Positions 1 through 6,700 of a DNA stretch of 15,495 nucleotides are shown here, piece after piece. The stretch lies in assembly GCA_015488565.1 (NCBI GenBank), contig WFNQ01000128.1, forward strand, positions 1 to 15,495, written 5' to 3'. Every line of letters begins with the position of its first letter. Positions within the stretch are counted from its first letter, which is position 1. The stretch is from Thiomicrorhabdus sp. (GTDB lineage: Bacteria > Pseudomonadota > Gammaproteobacteria > Thiomicrospirales > Thiomicrospiraceae). The notes under the pieces were generated by a model that was given only the letters and a program-made list of their open reading frames with translations, searched no databases and had not been told where the DNA came from. The position numbers were made by a program, and so were the translations under genes.

Positions 1-164
1 CTTGTACCTTACCAGAAGGTACAGAGATGGTTATGCCAGGCGACAATGTTCAAATGAAGGTTGAGTTAATCAACCCAATCGCGATGGACGAAGGATTACG
101 CTTTGCAATTCGTGAAGGTGGTCGTACGGTTGGAGCAGGTGTTGTAGCTAAGATTTTAGATTAA
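1..164 (+). CDS. tuf: Elongation factor Tu, C-terminal end (partial)
   Basis: The reading frame is open from base 3 to a TAA at 162-164 and gives the last 53 residues of EF-Tu, ending in the family's conserved tail (MPGDNVQMKV, RFAIREGGRT, VGAGVVAKIL). This is the domain 3 beta barrel, which contacts aminoacyl-tRNA; EF-Tu with GTP delivers aminoacyl-tRNA to the ribosomal A site. The 5' part lies outside the window. It is followed by an intrinsic terminator and tRNA-Trp, the context of tufB in gammaproteobacteria. A second tuf gene starts at 15336, so the window is framed by two tuf copies; because opposite ends are visible, their identity cannot be compared here. Confidence 0.97.
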   Translation, partial: CTLPEGTEMVMPGDNVQMKVELINPIAMDEGLRFAIREGGRTVGAGVVAKILD

Positions 165-176
165 TTGCTGTAGTGC

Positions 177-205
177 TTGCAACATAAAAGAATGGGATGT
201 ATAAT
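177..205 (+). promoter_or_regulatory. Sigma-70-type promoter for tRNA-Trp (and possibly secE-nusG)
   Basis: TTGCAA at 177-182 and TATAAT at 200-205 are separated by exactly 17 bases; this is a near-consensus housekeeping promoter with a perfect -10. The predicted start is near 212, about 19 bases before the tRNA. The -10 box lies within the loop and 3' arm of the tuf terminator. No better promoter is visible before secE, so this may also feed secE-nusG by read-through. The start point is inferred, not observed. Confidence 0.7.
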
Positions 206-217
206 CCCATTTTTTTT
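191..217 (+). terminator. Intrinsic terminator after tuf
   Basis: A perfect 8-bp stem, AATGGGAT (191-198) with ATCCCATT (204-211), has a 5-base loop and runs into seven Ts (211-217), with an A-rich stretch before it. It lies 27 bases after the tuf stop codon. The loop and 3' arm contain the TATAAT of the promoter for the next transcript, so terminator and promoter share the same DNA. Confidence 0.85.
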
Positions 218-230
218 GTGACATACATTT

Positions 231-307
231 AGGGGTATAGCTCCAATTGGTAGAGCACCGGATTCCAAATCCGGGTGTTGGGAGTTCGAATCTCTCTACC
301 CCTGCCA
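231..307 (+). tRNA. trpT: tRNA-Trp (anticodon CCA)
   Basis: A full cloverleaf can be folded. The acceptor stem AGGGGTA (231-237) pairs with TACCCCT (297-303), followed by discriminator G304 and an encoded CCA (305-307). The D arm is GCTC (240-243) with GAGC (253-256). The anticodon stem CCGGA (258-262) pairs with TCCGG (270-274) around loop TTCCAAA, placing anticodon CCA at 265-267, which reads UGG. The T arm GGGAG/CTCTC encloses TTCGAAT. It decodes tryptophan. The position between tuf and secE matches many gammaproteobacteria. Confidence 0.97.
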
Positions 308-316
308 ATATTCCAG

Positions 317-351
317 CGGCCTGTATTTCATTTGAAATACGGGTCGTTTTT
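317..351 (+). terminator. Terminator-like hairpin between tRNA-Trp and secE
   Basis: The arm at 317-329 (CGGCCTGTATTTC) pairs over 13 positions, two of them G-T wobbles, with 334-346 (GAAATACGGGTCG). The loop is ATTT and five Ts follow at 347-351. The structure has the form of an intrinsic terminator for the tRNA transcript. It ends only 19 bases before the secE start codon, so a separate secE promoter downstream of it does not fit. Either read-through is substantial or the hairpin defines the tRNA 3' trailer. Confidence 0.75.
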
Positions 352-370
352 AATTTAGCTGATAGGTTTT

Positions 371-754
371 ATGAGTAAAGAAATGGATAAAGATAGCTCT
401 GCTCGCTCTTTGGATACAGTCAAGTTGTTGCTGTCCATAGCGATATTGATTGGTTCTCTCGTTGGGTATTATACGTTCCCAGACGTGCATGGTGTTGTTC
501 GTGTTCTTGGTGTTGTTGCAGGGATTGGGCTTGCCTTATTTACTCTGTATCAGACAGCTCTAGGTAGAGGGTGGTTCCTTTATTTGATGCATGCTAAGCG
601 GGAAGTAAAGCAGGTTGTTTGGCCAACGCGTCCTGAAACTATTCAAATGACATTAATTGTATTTGTTGTGGTTATTTTGATGGGAATATTTCTATGGTTG
701 ATTGATATGTTCTTTTTGTGGGCTGTCAAGCTGTTAACAGGTCAAGGTGGTTAA
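371..754 (+). CDS. secE: Preprotein translocase subunit SecE
   Basis: SecE is the small essential clamp subunit of the SecYEG channel in the inner membrane. The 127-residue product has three hydrophobic segments at about residues 17-34, 41-62 and 93-119, the three-span form typical of enteric-type SecE. Between the second and third lies the conserved amphipathic helix and hinge (about 68-90, with KREVKQVVWPTR), the part that clamps SecY. The start ATG at 371 has only a weak ribosome-binding site (TAGG, 363-366). The gene is followed one base later by nusG; secE-nusG is a conserved pair. It sits immediately after a terminator-like hairpin, so its transcript probably begins upstream of tRNA-Trp. 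Confidence 0.96.
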   Translation: MSKEMDKDSSARSLDTVKLLLSIAILIGSLVGYYTFPDVHGVVRVLGVVAGIGLALFTLYQTALGRGWFLYLMHAKREVKQVVWPTRPETIQMTLIVFVVVILMGIFLWLIDMFFLWAVKLLTGQGG

Positions 755-755
755 G

Positions 756-1289
756 GTGGCAAAGAGATGGTATGTCGTTCATGCGTATTCAGGGTATGAG
801 AAAAAAGTTCAGAAAAGTTTGCAAGAGTATGTTGAAAGAGCCGGTCTTCAGGATAGTTTTGGTGAGATGCTGGTTCCTTGTGAAGAGGTCGTCGAGATTC
901 GGGATGGAAAAAAACGTACCAGTGAGCGTAAGTTCTTTCCTGGTTATGTTTTAGTTCAGATGGAGATGACAGAGGAGTCTTGGCACTTGGTTAAAAGTGT
1001 GCCTCAAGTCATGGGCTTTATTGGGGGAACAAGTGATCGTCCTGCTCCGATCTCTCAGAAAGAAGTCGATCGAATTTTAGAACGAATTGAAAATAGTGTT
1101 GATAAGCCTCGGCCTAAGGTTATGTATGAGCCTGGTGAAATGGTTCGCGTTGTGGATGGTCCTTTTAAGGACTTTGAAGCCGTTTTAGAAGCGGTTGATT
1201 ACGATAAAAATAAGTTAGAAGTGACTGTTTTGATTTTTGGGCGTTCAACGCCTGTTGAGCTTGAGTTTACTCAGGTTGAGAAGGTTTAA
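756..1289 (+). CDS. nusG: Transcription termination/antitermination protein NusG
   Basis: NusG binds RNA polymerase through its N-terminal NGN domain and contacts Rho or ribosomal protein S10 through its C-terminal KOW domain. The product starts KRWYVVHAYSGYEKKV, typical of the NGN domain, and the KOW domain occupies about residues 125-177. I prefer GTG at 756 (177 residues; E. coli has 181): the site AAGGTGG at 744-750 lies five bases upstream and the product then begins MAKRWYVV as in relatives. An in-frame GTG at 747, overlapping the secE stop, would add three residues. In the KOW motif the glycine found in E. coli (DFNGVVEEV) is alanine here (DFEAVLEAV, Ala142). The gene follows the secE stop after one base, implying coupled translation. 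Confidence 0.95.
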   Translation: MAKRWYVVHAYSGYEKKVQKSLQEYVERAGLQDSFGEMLVPCEEVVEIRDGKKRTSERKFFPGYVLVQMEMTEESWHLVKSVPQVMGFIGGTSDRPAPISQKEVDRILERIENSVDKPRPKVMYEPGEMVRVVDGPFKDFEAVLEAVDYDKNKLEVTVLIFGRSTPVELEFTQVEKV

Positions 1290-1307
1290 ATCAGTTTTAA
1301 GTAAAAT

Positions 1308-1331
1308 GGGGAGCTGAAAGGCGTTAGACCC
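1308..1331 (+). promoter_or_regulatory. Candidate L1-binding leader element of the rplKA mRNA
   Basis: GGG (1308-1310) can pair with CCC (1329-1331), and GCT (1313-1315) with GGC (1320-1322) across a GAAA tetraloop. This leaves an asymmetric internal loop of GA opposite GTTAGA. In E. coli L1 represses the L11-L1 mRNA by binding a leader just before rplK that mimics its 23S rRNA site, and an asymmetric internal loop between two short helices is the known shape of L1 targets. It lies 16 bases before rplK and just ahead of its ribosome-binding site. The assignment rests on position and shape. Confidence 0.55.
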
Positions 1332-1347
1332 GAGTTAGGAGAAAGTT

Positions 1348-1776
1348 ATGGCTAAAAAAATAGAAGCCTATATTAAGTTGCAAGTTCCTGCTGGTGCAGC
1401 AAATCCAAGTCCACCAGTTGGTCCGGCTTTGGGCCAGCACGGTGTGAATATTATGGAGTTTTGTAAAGCATTTAATGCGCAGACTCAGGGTTTAGAAAAA
1501 AACATGCCAGTTCCTGTCGTGATCTCTGTTTATAGTGATCGTAGTTTTACGTTTATTACTAAAACACCACCAGCCTCCATATTGTTGAAAAAAGCGGCAG
1601 GAATTAAGAGTGGTAGTGCGATCCCAAATGTGGATAAAGTTGGGACGGTAACGCGTGCACAGTTAGAAGAAATTGCTAACACTAAGATGGCTGATTTGAA
1701 TGCAAATGATTTAGATGCAGCCGTTAAAATTATTGCGGGTTCTGCTCGTAGCATGGGTCTAGTGGTCGAGGGTTAA
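1348..1776 (+). CDS. rplK: 50S ribosomal protein L11
   Basis: L11 binds 23S rRNA at the GTPase-associated centre, at the base of the L7/L12 stalk, and is needed for stringent-response activation of RelA in enteric bacteria. The 142 residues equal the E. coli length and keep the proline-rich N-terminal stretch (NPSPPVGPALGQ, about 20-31), the linker NIMEFCKAFNA, and the RNA-binding C-terminal domain (KKAAGIKSGS, ending ARSMGLVVEG). Lysines 3 and 4, in the region methylated by PrmA in E. coli, are present. The ribosome-binding site AGGAGA (1337-1342) is five bases upstream of the ATG. rplA follows after four bases, so the two are translated as a unit. Confidence 0.98.
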   Translation: MAKKIEAYIKLQVPAGAANPSPPVGPALGQHGVNIMEFCKAFNAQTQGLEKNMPVPVVISVYSDRSFTFITKTPPASILLKKAAGIKSGSAIPNVDKVGTVTRAQLEEIANTKMADLNANDLDAAVKIIAGSARSMGLVVEG

Positions 1777-1780
1777 TGAA

Positions 1781-2470
1781 ATGGCAAAGCTTACTAAAAA
1801 ACAAAAAATAAATGCCGAGCGCGTGCAGCGTAATATCGCATACAGTGCCGTTGAAGGATTTGACCTTGTCAAAGAGCTTGCGACAGCTAAATTTAAAGAG
1901 TCTGTTGATGTTGCGATTTGTTTAGGGATTGATCCTAAGAAATCCGATCAGGTTGTTCGTGGTGCCGTTGTGCTTCCTAATGGAACGGGTAAGGATGTTC
2001 GTGTTGCGGTGTTTACAGGTGAGGCAAATCAAGCGGCTGCGAAAGAAGCTGGTGCAGAGTTTGTTGGGATGGAAGAGCTTGCTGCTGAGATTAAGGGCGG
2101 CATGATGGATTTTGATGTGGTTATTGCTTCTCCTGACGCGATGCGTGTTGTGGGTATGCTGGGTCAAGTATTAGGTCCCCGTGGTCTAATGCCTAACCCC
2201 AAAACGGGTACTGTAACACCTGATGTTGTTGGTGCAATTAATAATGCTAAAGCGGGTCAAGCACGTTTTCGTGCAGACAAAGCAGGTATTGTTCATGCCG
2301 CAATTGGAACTGTTGAGTTTGACTCTGTTAAGTTAAAAGAAAATTTGAATGTCCTTTTAGATGAGTTGGTGAAAGCAAAGCCTGCTTCTGCTAAGGGTGT
2401 TTATGTGAAAAAGGTGACTGTTTCTTCAACAATGGGCCCAGGTCTATTGGTTGATCAGTCAACATTATAG
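1781..2470 (+). CDS. rplA: 50S ribosomal protein L1
   Basis: L1 forms the mobile L1 stalk at the E site, helps tRNA leave the ribosome, and represses its own operon. The product has 229 residues, slightly shorter than E. coli L1 (234), with the loss at the C-terminal tail. The signature VLGPRGLMPNPKTGTVT lies at about 130-146, and the second RNA-binding patch, with T217, M218 and G219, sits near the end. The start ATG is four bases after rplK, with GAGGG (1768-1772) inside the end of rplK as its ribosome-binding site. This spacing fits translational coupling, through which one L1 target before rplK can control both genes. Confidence 0.98.
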   Translation: MAKLTKKQKINAERVQRNIAYSAVEGFDLVKELATAKFKESVDVAICLGIDPKKSDQVVRGAVVLPNGTGKDVRVAVFTGEANQAAAKEAGAEFVGMEELAAEIKGGMMDFDVVIASPDAMRVVGMLGQVLGPRGLMPNPKTGTVTPDVVGAINNAKAGQARFRADKAGIVHAAIGTVEFDSVKLKENLNVLLDELVKAKPASAKGVYVKKVTVSSTMGPGLLVDQSTL

Positions 2471-2511
2471 TAGTTCTGACGCTTTTTAGAGCGTGAGCAC
2501 TATTTGCGAAT

Positions 2512-2618
2512 ATGGGTCTCCTTGGATTAAGTTATTTGATTTTGAGTGAGCGCCCATCGCAGACCGTAGGCGAATGCAGGAGCTGTATTCTTAATAGTTA
2601 TTAAGCCTACGTAGATGG
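2512..2618 (+). promoter_or_regulatory. rplJ leader: candidate L10-L7/L12 autoregulatory RNA
   Basis: The 192-base gap between rplA and rplJ is rich in paired segments. CGTAGGC (2565-2571) pairs perfectly with GCCTACG (2605-2611). An outer helix CCATC (2554-2558) with GATGG (2614-2618) is separated from it by an asymmetric loop of six bases against two, a possible kink. A perfect hairpin CTTAAT-AGTT-ATTAAG occupies 2590-2605. ATGGG (2512-2516) can pair with CCCAT (2553-2557), or GGTCT (2515-2519) with AGACC (2561-2565), both competing with the outer helices. In E. coli the L10-(L7/L12) complex binds a kink-turn-containing leader at this place and blocks rplJ translation (Rfam family L10_leader). 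Assignment is by position and fold. Confidence 0.7.
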
Positions 2619-2662
2619 AAGGGTTTGATTGTTTTTTACAATGAAGCTGTTTTGGAGGTTAT

Positions 2663-3163
2663 ATGGCACTCAATATCGAAGGTAAAAAGCTTGTCGTTGA
2701 AGAGGTTTCTGCAGTTGTTGCAGAGGCGGGTTCAATGGTTGCGGCTGAATATCGTGGGTTGACTGTAGAGCAAATGACCCAGTTACGTGCCAATGCACGT
2801 GCGGCGAATGTACAGGTTCGTGTTGTTAAAAATACGCTTGCTCGTCGTGCTGTTTCTGGTACTAAATTTGAAGATATGGCGGATACCTTTGTTGGGCCGT
2901 TAGTGTTTGCTTTTTCTGGTGAAGAGCTAGGAACCGCTGCACGTGTCTTTAAAGATTTTGCCAAAGATAATAATGCGTTAATCGTTAAGTCATTATCTAT
3001 TGGTGAAGGGGTTATGGATGCAGATCAGTTAGCTACGGTTGCTGCTCTACCAACTTATGATGAAGCGGTCAGTAAGCTTCTTTACGTCATGAAAGAACCT
3101 GTTGCAAAACTTGCACGTGGTTTGGTGGCTGTTAAAGAGCAAAAAGAAGCTGAAGCGGCTTAA
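2663..3163 (+). CDS. rplJ: 50S ribosomal protein L10
   Basis: L10 anchors L7/L12 dimers to 23S rRNA and is the stalk base. The 166 residues match the E. coli length (165). The N-terminal RNA-binding domain contains AAEYRGLTVEQMTQLR (about 28-43) and the conserved RVVKNTLARRA. The C-terminal helix (EAVSKLLYVMKEPVAKLARGLVAV) is where L7/L12 N-terminal dimers dock. TGGAGG (2653-2658) gives a strong ribosome-binding site four bases before the ATG. The gene is probably controlled by the structured leader upstream. Its stop codon sits inside a 7-bp hairpin. Confidence 0.98.
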   Translation: MALNIEGKKLVVEEVSAVVAEAGSMVAAEYRGLTVEQMTQLRANARAANVQVRVVKNTLARRAVSGTKFEDMADTFVGPLVFAFSGEELGTAARVFKDFAKDNNALIVKSLSIGEGVMDADQLATVAALPTYDEAVSKLLYVMKEPVAKLARGLVAVKEQKEAEAA

Positions 3164-3177
3164 GTTTTATCTTAAGC
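3158..3177 (+). other. Hairpin spanning the rplJ stop codon
   Basis: GCTTAAG (3158-3164) and CTTAAGC (3171-3177) form a perfect 7-bp stem around the loop TTTTAT, with the rplJ stop TAA inside the 5' arm. No T tract follows, so it is not an intrinsic terminator. It lies 25 bases ahead of the rplL ribosome-binding site. It could influence ribosome flow from rplJ to rplL or be an RNA processing site; function is not shown by the sequence. Confidence 0.55.
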
Positions 3178-3213
3178 AAAGAATATATTTAATTAAATTT
3201 TTGGAGATTTCAA

Positions 3214-3585
3214 ATGTCTGTATCAAAAGATGATATTTTAGAAGCAGTTGCCAACATGTCTGTAATGGAAGTTGTTGAGCTTGTTGAAGCAATGGAAGAG
3301 AAGTTTGGTGTGTCTGCAGCAGCAGTTGCTGTTGCAGGTCCTGCTGGTGAAGCTGGTGGCGGTGCTGCTGAGCAAACTGAGTTTGATGTTGTTCTTACAG
3401 GCGCTGGTCCGAATAAAGTAGCCGCAATCAAAGCGGTTCGTGCGGCAACTGGATTAGGTTTGAAAGAGGCTAAGTCAGCTGTAGAAAGTGCGCCTTTCAC
3501 ATTGAAAGAAGCTGTTTCTAAAGAAGAAGCCGATGCACTAGCGAATGATTTAAAAGAAGCTGGTGTTGAAGTAGAAGTTAAGTAA
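3214..3585 (+). CDS. rplL: 50S ribosomal protein L7/L12
   Basis: L7/L12 is the multicopy acidic stalk protein that recruits EF-Tu, EF-G and other translational GTPases. The 123 residues show the usual three parts: an N-terminal dimerisation helix pair (about 1-35), an Ala/Gly/Pro-rich flexible hinge (about 35-54), and a C-terminal factor-binding domain with the conserved KVAAIKAVRAATGLGLKEAK. The ribosome-binding site TGGAGA (3202-3207) is six bases from the ATG. Because ribosomes hold several copies per L10, its separate strong ribosome-binding site and the attenuator downstream fit higher output than its neighbours. Confidence 0.98.
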   Translation: MSVSKDDILEAVANMSVMEVVELVEAMEEKFGVSAAAVAVAGPAGEAGGGAAEQTEFDVVLTGAGPNKVAAIKAVRAATGLGLKEAKSAVESAPFTLKEAVSKEEADALANDLKEAGVEVEVK

Positions 3586-3614
3586 TTTAACTTTATTTGC
3601 TGTTTATTCAGCAT

Positions 3615-3654
3615 GAGAATGGCTGACGCCTAGCGTCGGCCTTTTCTCGTTTTT
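3615..3654 (+). terminator. Attenuator between rplL and rpoB
   Basis: GGCTGACGC (3621-3629) pairs with GCGTCGGCC (3633-3641) over nine positions (one wobble) with a CTA loop. GAGAA (3615-3619) and TTCTC (3644-3648) extend the stem across a small internal loop, and five Ts follow at 3650-3654. In E. coli a partial terminator at this position lets only a fraction of polymerases continue into rpoBC, setting stalk protein above polymerase. No convincing promoter was found between this element and rpoB, so partial read-through is expected here too. Confidence 0.85.
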
Positions 3655-3690
3655 AACAGTGTGTAAAAGTGTGTTAGTAATGTGTGGGTA
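3647..3690 (+). promoter_or_regulatory. boxA-like sequence with GT-rich repeats after the attenuator
   Basis: TCGTTTTTAACA (3647-3658) matches the E. coli rRNA boxA (TGCTCTTTAACA) at 9 of 12 positions. It is followed by AGTGTGT at 3658-3664, AGTGTGT at 3668-3674 and TGTGTG at 3681-3686. rRNA antitermination leaders carry a boxA followed by a GT-rich boxC, so the order is similar. Part of the match comes from the T tract of the attenuator, so this is a tentative call. Confidence 0.25.
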
Positions 3691-3776
3691 AGTTATGCTG
3701 CTACTACAGTTTTATGCATTAAATTTGTAATAATTTTCGTTGTGTGCAGTCCTGACAACTAACGTTGAGGTAAAAA

Positions 3777-6700
3777 ATGACATATTCTTTAGTCGAGAAG
3801 AAGCGTGTTCGTAAAGATTTTGCGAAACTCCCAGCTGTTTTAGAAGTACCCTATTTGCTTTCCCTTCAGAAAGGCTCTTTTCATGAGTTTTTGCAAAAAG
3901 ATAAGAAGCCTGCTGAAAGAAGTAAGGTTGGATTGCACTCTGCTTTTCAATCTGTTTTTCCGATTCATGGTGTCGCAGGAACTGCTGATTTAGAATATGT
4001 TAGCTATTATATGGGAGAGCCTGAGTTTGATGTTAAGGAGTGTAAGCAACGTGGTGTCACTTATGCTTCTCCTTTACGCGTTAAGATGCGTTTAGTTCTT
4101 TTTGATAAGACAGCACCAGCGGGAAAGCGTCCTGTTAAAGATGTAAAAGAACAAGAAGTTTATTTGGGTGATATTCCATTAATGACCGATAATGGAACGT
4201 TTGTTATTAATGGTACAGAGCGAGTCATTGTGACGCAGTTACATCGCTCGCCTGGGGTTATTTTTGATAACGATAAAGGAAAATCTCACTCTTCAGGTAA
4301 ATTACTTTTCAACGCCCGTATTATTCCTTATCGCGGTTCATGGTTGGACTTTGAGTTTGATCATAATGACTGTGTGTTTGCTCGAATAGATCGTCGCAGA
4401 AAGTTGCCTGTTTCTATTTTATTACGTGCAATGGGATATTCAAATGAAGATATATTGACTGAGTTTTTTGACTCTAATGTCGTTAAGTTAATCAAAAAAG
4501 GCTTTAAGTTAAAGTTAAATTTAACTCAGTTAAAAGGTCAGATTGCGGCATTTGATATTGAACATGATGGTAAAAAGATTGTTGAAACGGGTAAGCGCAT
4601 TACTGCGAGAGCCATTAAGGTCTTAACCGAAGCGGGTATTAATTCTACCATTGTGCCAGAAGAATATTTGATTGGTAAAGTATTAGCTTCAGGTATTACT
4701 GATAAAACAACAGGGGAGCTGGTTTGTCGAACAAATGAGGTTTTGACGGTAGATAGTTTAGAGAAGATTTCTCAAATTTCAGGTTGTGAATTTAAAATCA
4801 TTTATGTCAATGATTTGGAGAATGGCCCTTATATATCGGATACGTTGAATTTGGATTCAACCACATCTCAGGTGGAAGCGCAGGTTGAGATTTATCGAAT
4901 GATGCGACCAGGTGAGCCACCAACAAAAGAGTCTTCAGAGGCATTGTTTAATAGCCTGTTTTTTGATGAGGCTCGTTATGATTTATCATCTGTTGGTCGA
5001 ATGAAGCTAAATCGCCGTTTGGGACGAAAAAATAATGATGGATCTACGGTTTTAGAGAAAGAAGACATTGTTGCTGTATTAAGAGAGTTAATTAATATTC
5101 GTAATGGACACAGTGCGGTAGATGATATTGATGCATTAGGCAATCGTCGTATTCGTGCCGTAGGGGAAATGGCCGAAAATGCGTTTCGTGTTGGTTTAGT
5201 TCGTGTTGAACGTGCTGTTAAAGAACGCTTAAATCAGGCAGAGACCGATGGGTTGTTGCCTCAAGATTTAATTAATGCCAAGCCAGTTTCTGCCGCAGTT
5301 AAAGAGTTTTTTGGGTCGAGTCAGTTGTCTCAGTTTATGGATCAGGTTAATCCTTTGTCTGAAGTCACACATAAACGTCGAGTTTCTGCTCTAGGGCCAG
5401 GGGGTCTAACACGTGAGCGTGCTGGGTTTGAGGTTCGAGATGTACACCCAACTCATTATGGACGAGTTTGTCCAATTGAAACACCTGAAGGGCCAAACAT
5501 TGGATTGATTAATACATTGGCTATTTACGCTAAAACGAATGAATACGGTTTTTTAGAAACGCCTTATCGTAAAGTGGTTGATGGTAAAGTAACTGATGAA
5601 GTTGAGTATATTTCAGCTATTGATGAAATGCAGTATGTGATTGCACAGGCAAGTGCCGATTTAGATTCTGAGGGGCGGTTTGTTGATAACTTTATTTCAG
5701 TGCGTCACCAAAATGAATCCACATTGGTTTCACCAGATAAAGTAAATTTAATGGATGTATCTCCGAAACAAATTGTTTCTGTTGCGGCCGCATTGATTCC
5801 ATTTCTTGAACATGATGATGCTAACCGAGCTCTTATGGGGGCAAACATGCAACGTCAGGCGATTCCGACACTGCGTGCGGATAAGCCTTTAGTTGGGACG
5901 GGAATTGAGAAAATTGTTGCAATTGATTCAGGAGTGACAGTGGTTGCTGAGCGTGGTGGAGAGGTTTTATCCTCTGATGCTTCTCGTATTGTGGTTCGAG
6001 TCTCTGAATCAGAAATTAAAGAGGGTGAGTCGGGTGTTGATATTTATAATTTAGTTAAGTATCAGCGATCTAACCAAAATACATGTATTAACCAAAAACC
6101 AATTGTTAAAAAGGGTGATGTCATCACTCGTGGAGATGTTCTTGCAGATGGGCCTTCAACGGATTTAGGAGAACTCGCTCTTGGTCAGAATATGCGTATC
6201 GCATTTATGCCTTGGAATGGGTATAACTTTGAAGATTCGATTTTAGTTTCTGAGCGAGTCGTACAAGAAGATCGCTATACGACCATTCATATTGAGGAAT
6301 TAACGTGCTTAGCTCGTGATACGAAGCTTGGGCCAGAAGAGATTACAGCGGATATTCCTAATGTAGGAGAGTCAGCGCTTTCTTCTCTAGATGAGTGTGG
6401 TATTGTTTATGTTGGTGCTGAAGTAAAGCAGGGAGATATCCTTGTTGGTAAGGTAACTCCAAAAGGTGAGACGCAATTAACGCCTGAAGAGAAATTATTA
6501 AGAGCTATTTTTGGTGAAAAAGCGTCTGATGTTAAGGACACTTCTTTACGAGTGGTCAAAGGCATTGAAGGGACGGTTATTGATGTTCAGGTCTTTACAC
6601 GGGAAGGAGTTGAAAAAGATTCTCGTGCGATAGCCATTCATGAAGAGGAGTTATCTGGCATTCGCAAAGATATTGATGAGCAATATACTATCCTTGAAAA

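Noticed and set aside
718..954. Plus-strand frame overlapping secE and nusG
   Set aside because: It is an out-of-frame reading of nusG; the NusG frame is unmistakable over the same bases.
1276..1307. Possible promoter before rplK (TTGAGA with TAAAAT)
   Set aside because: The spacer would be 20 bases and the transcript would start inside the L1-like hairpin, removing it.
1922..2167. Minus-strand open frame opposite rplA, and similar ones opposite rplK, rplJ, rplL, rpsG, fusA
   Set aside because: They lie wholly opposite highly conserved genes, show odd compositions expected of complement strands, and lack family resemblance.
2479..2494. Hairpin ACGCT/AGCGT after rplA as a terminator
   Set aside because: The stem is only 5 bp and no T tract follows.
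3691..3734. Possible rpoB promoter (-10-like TATGCT or AATAAT)
   Set aside because: No acceptable -35 box at 16-18 bases for either; more likely rpoBC is fed by read-through of the attenuator.
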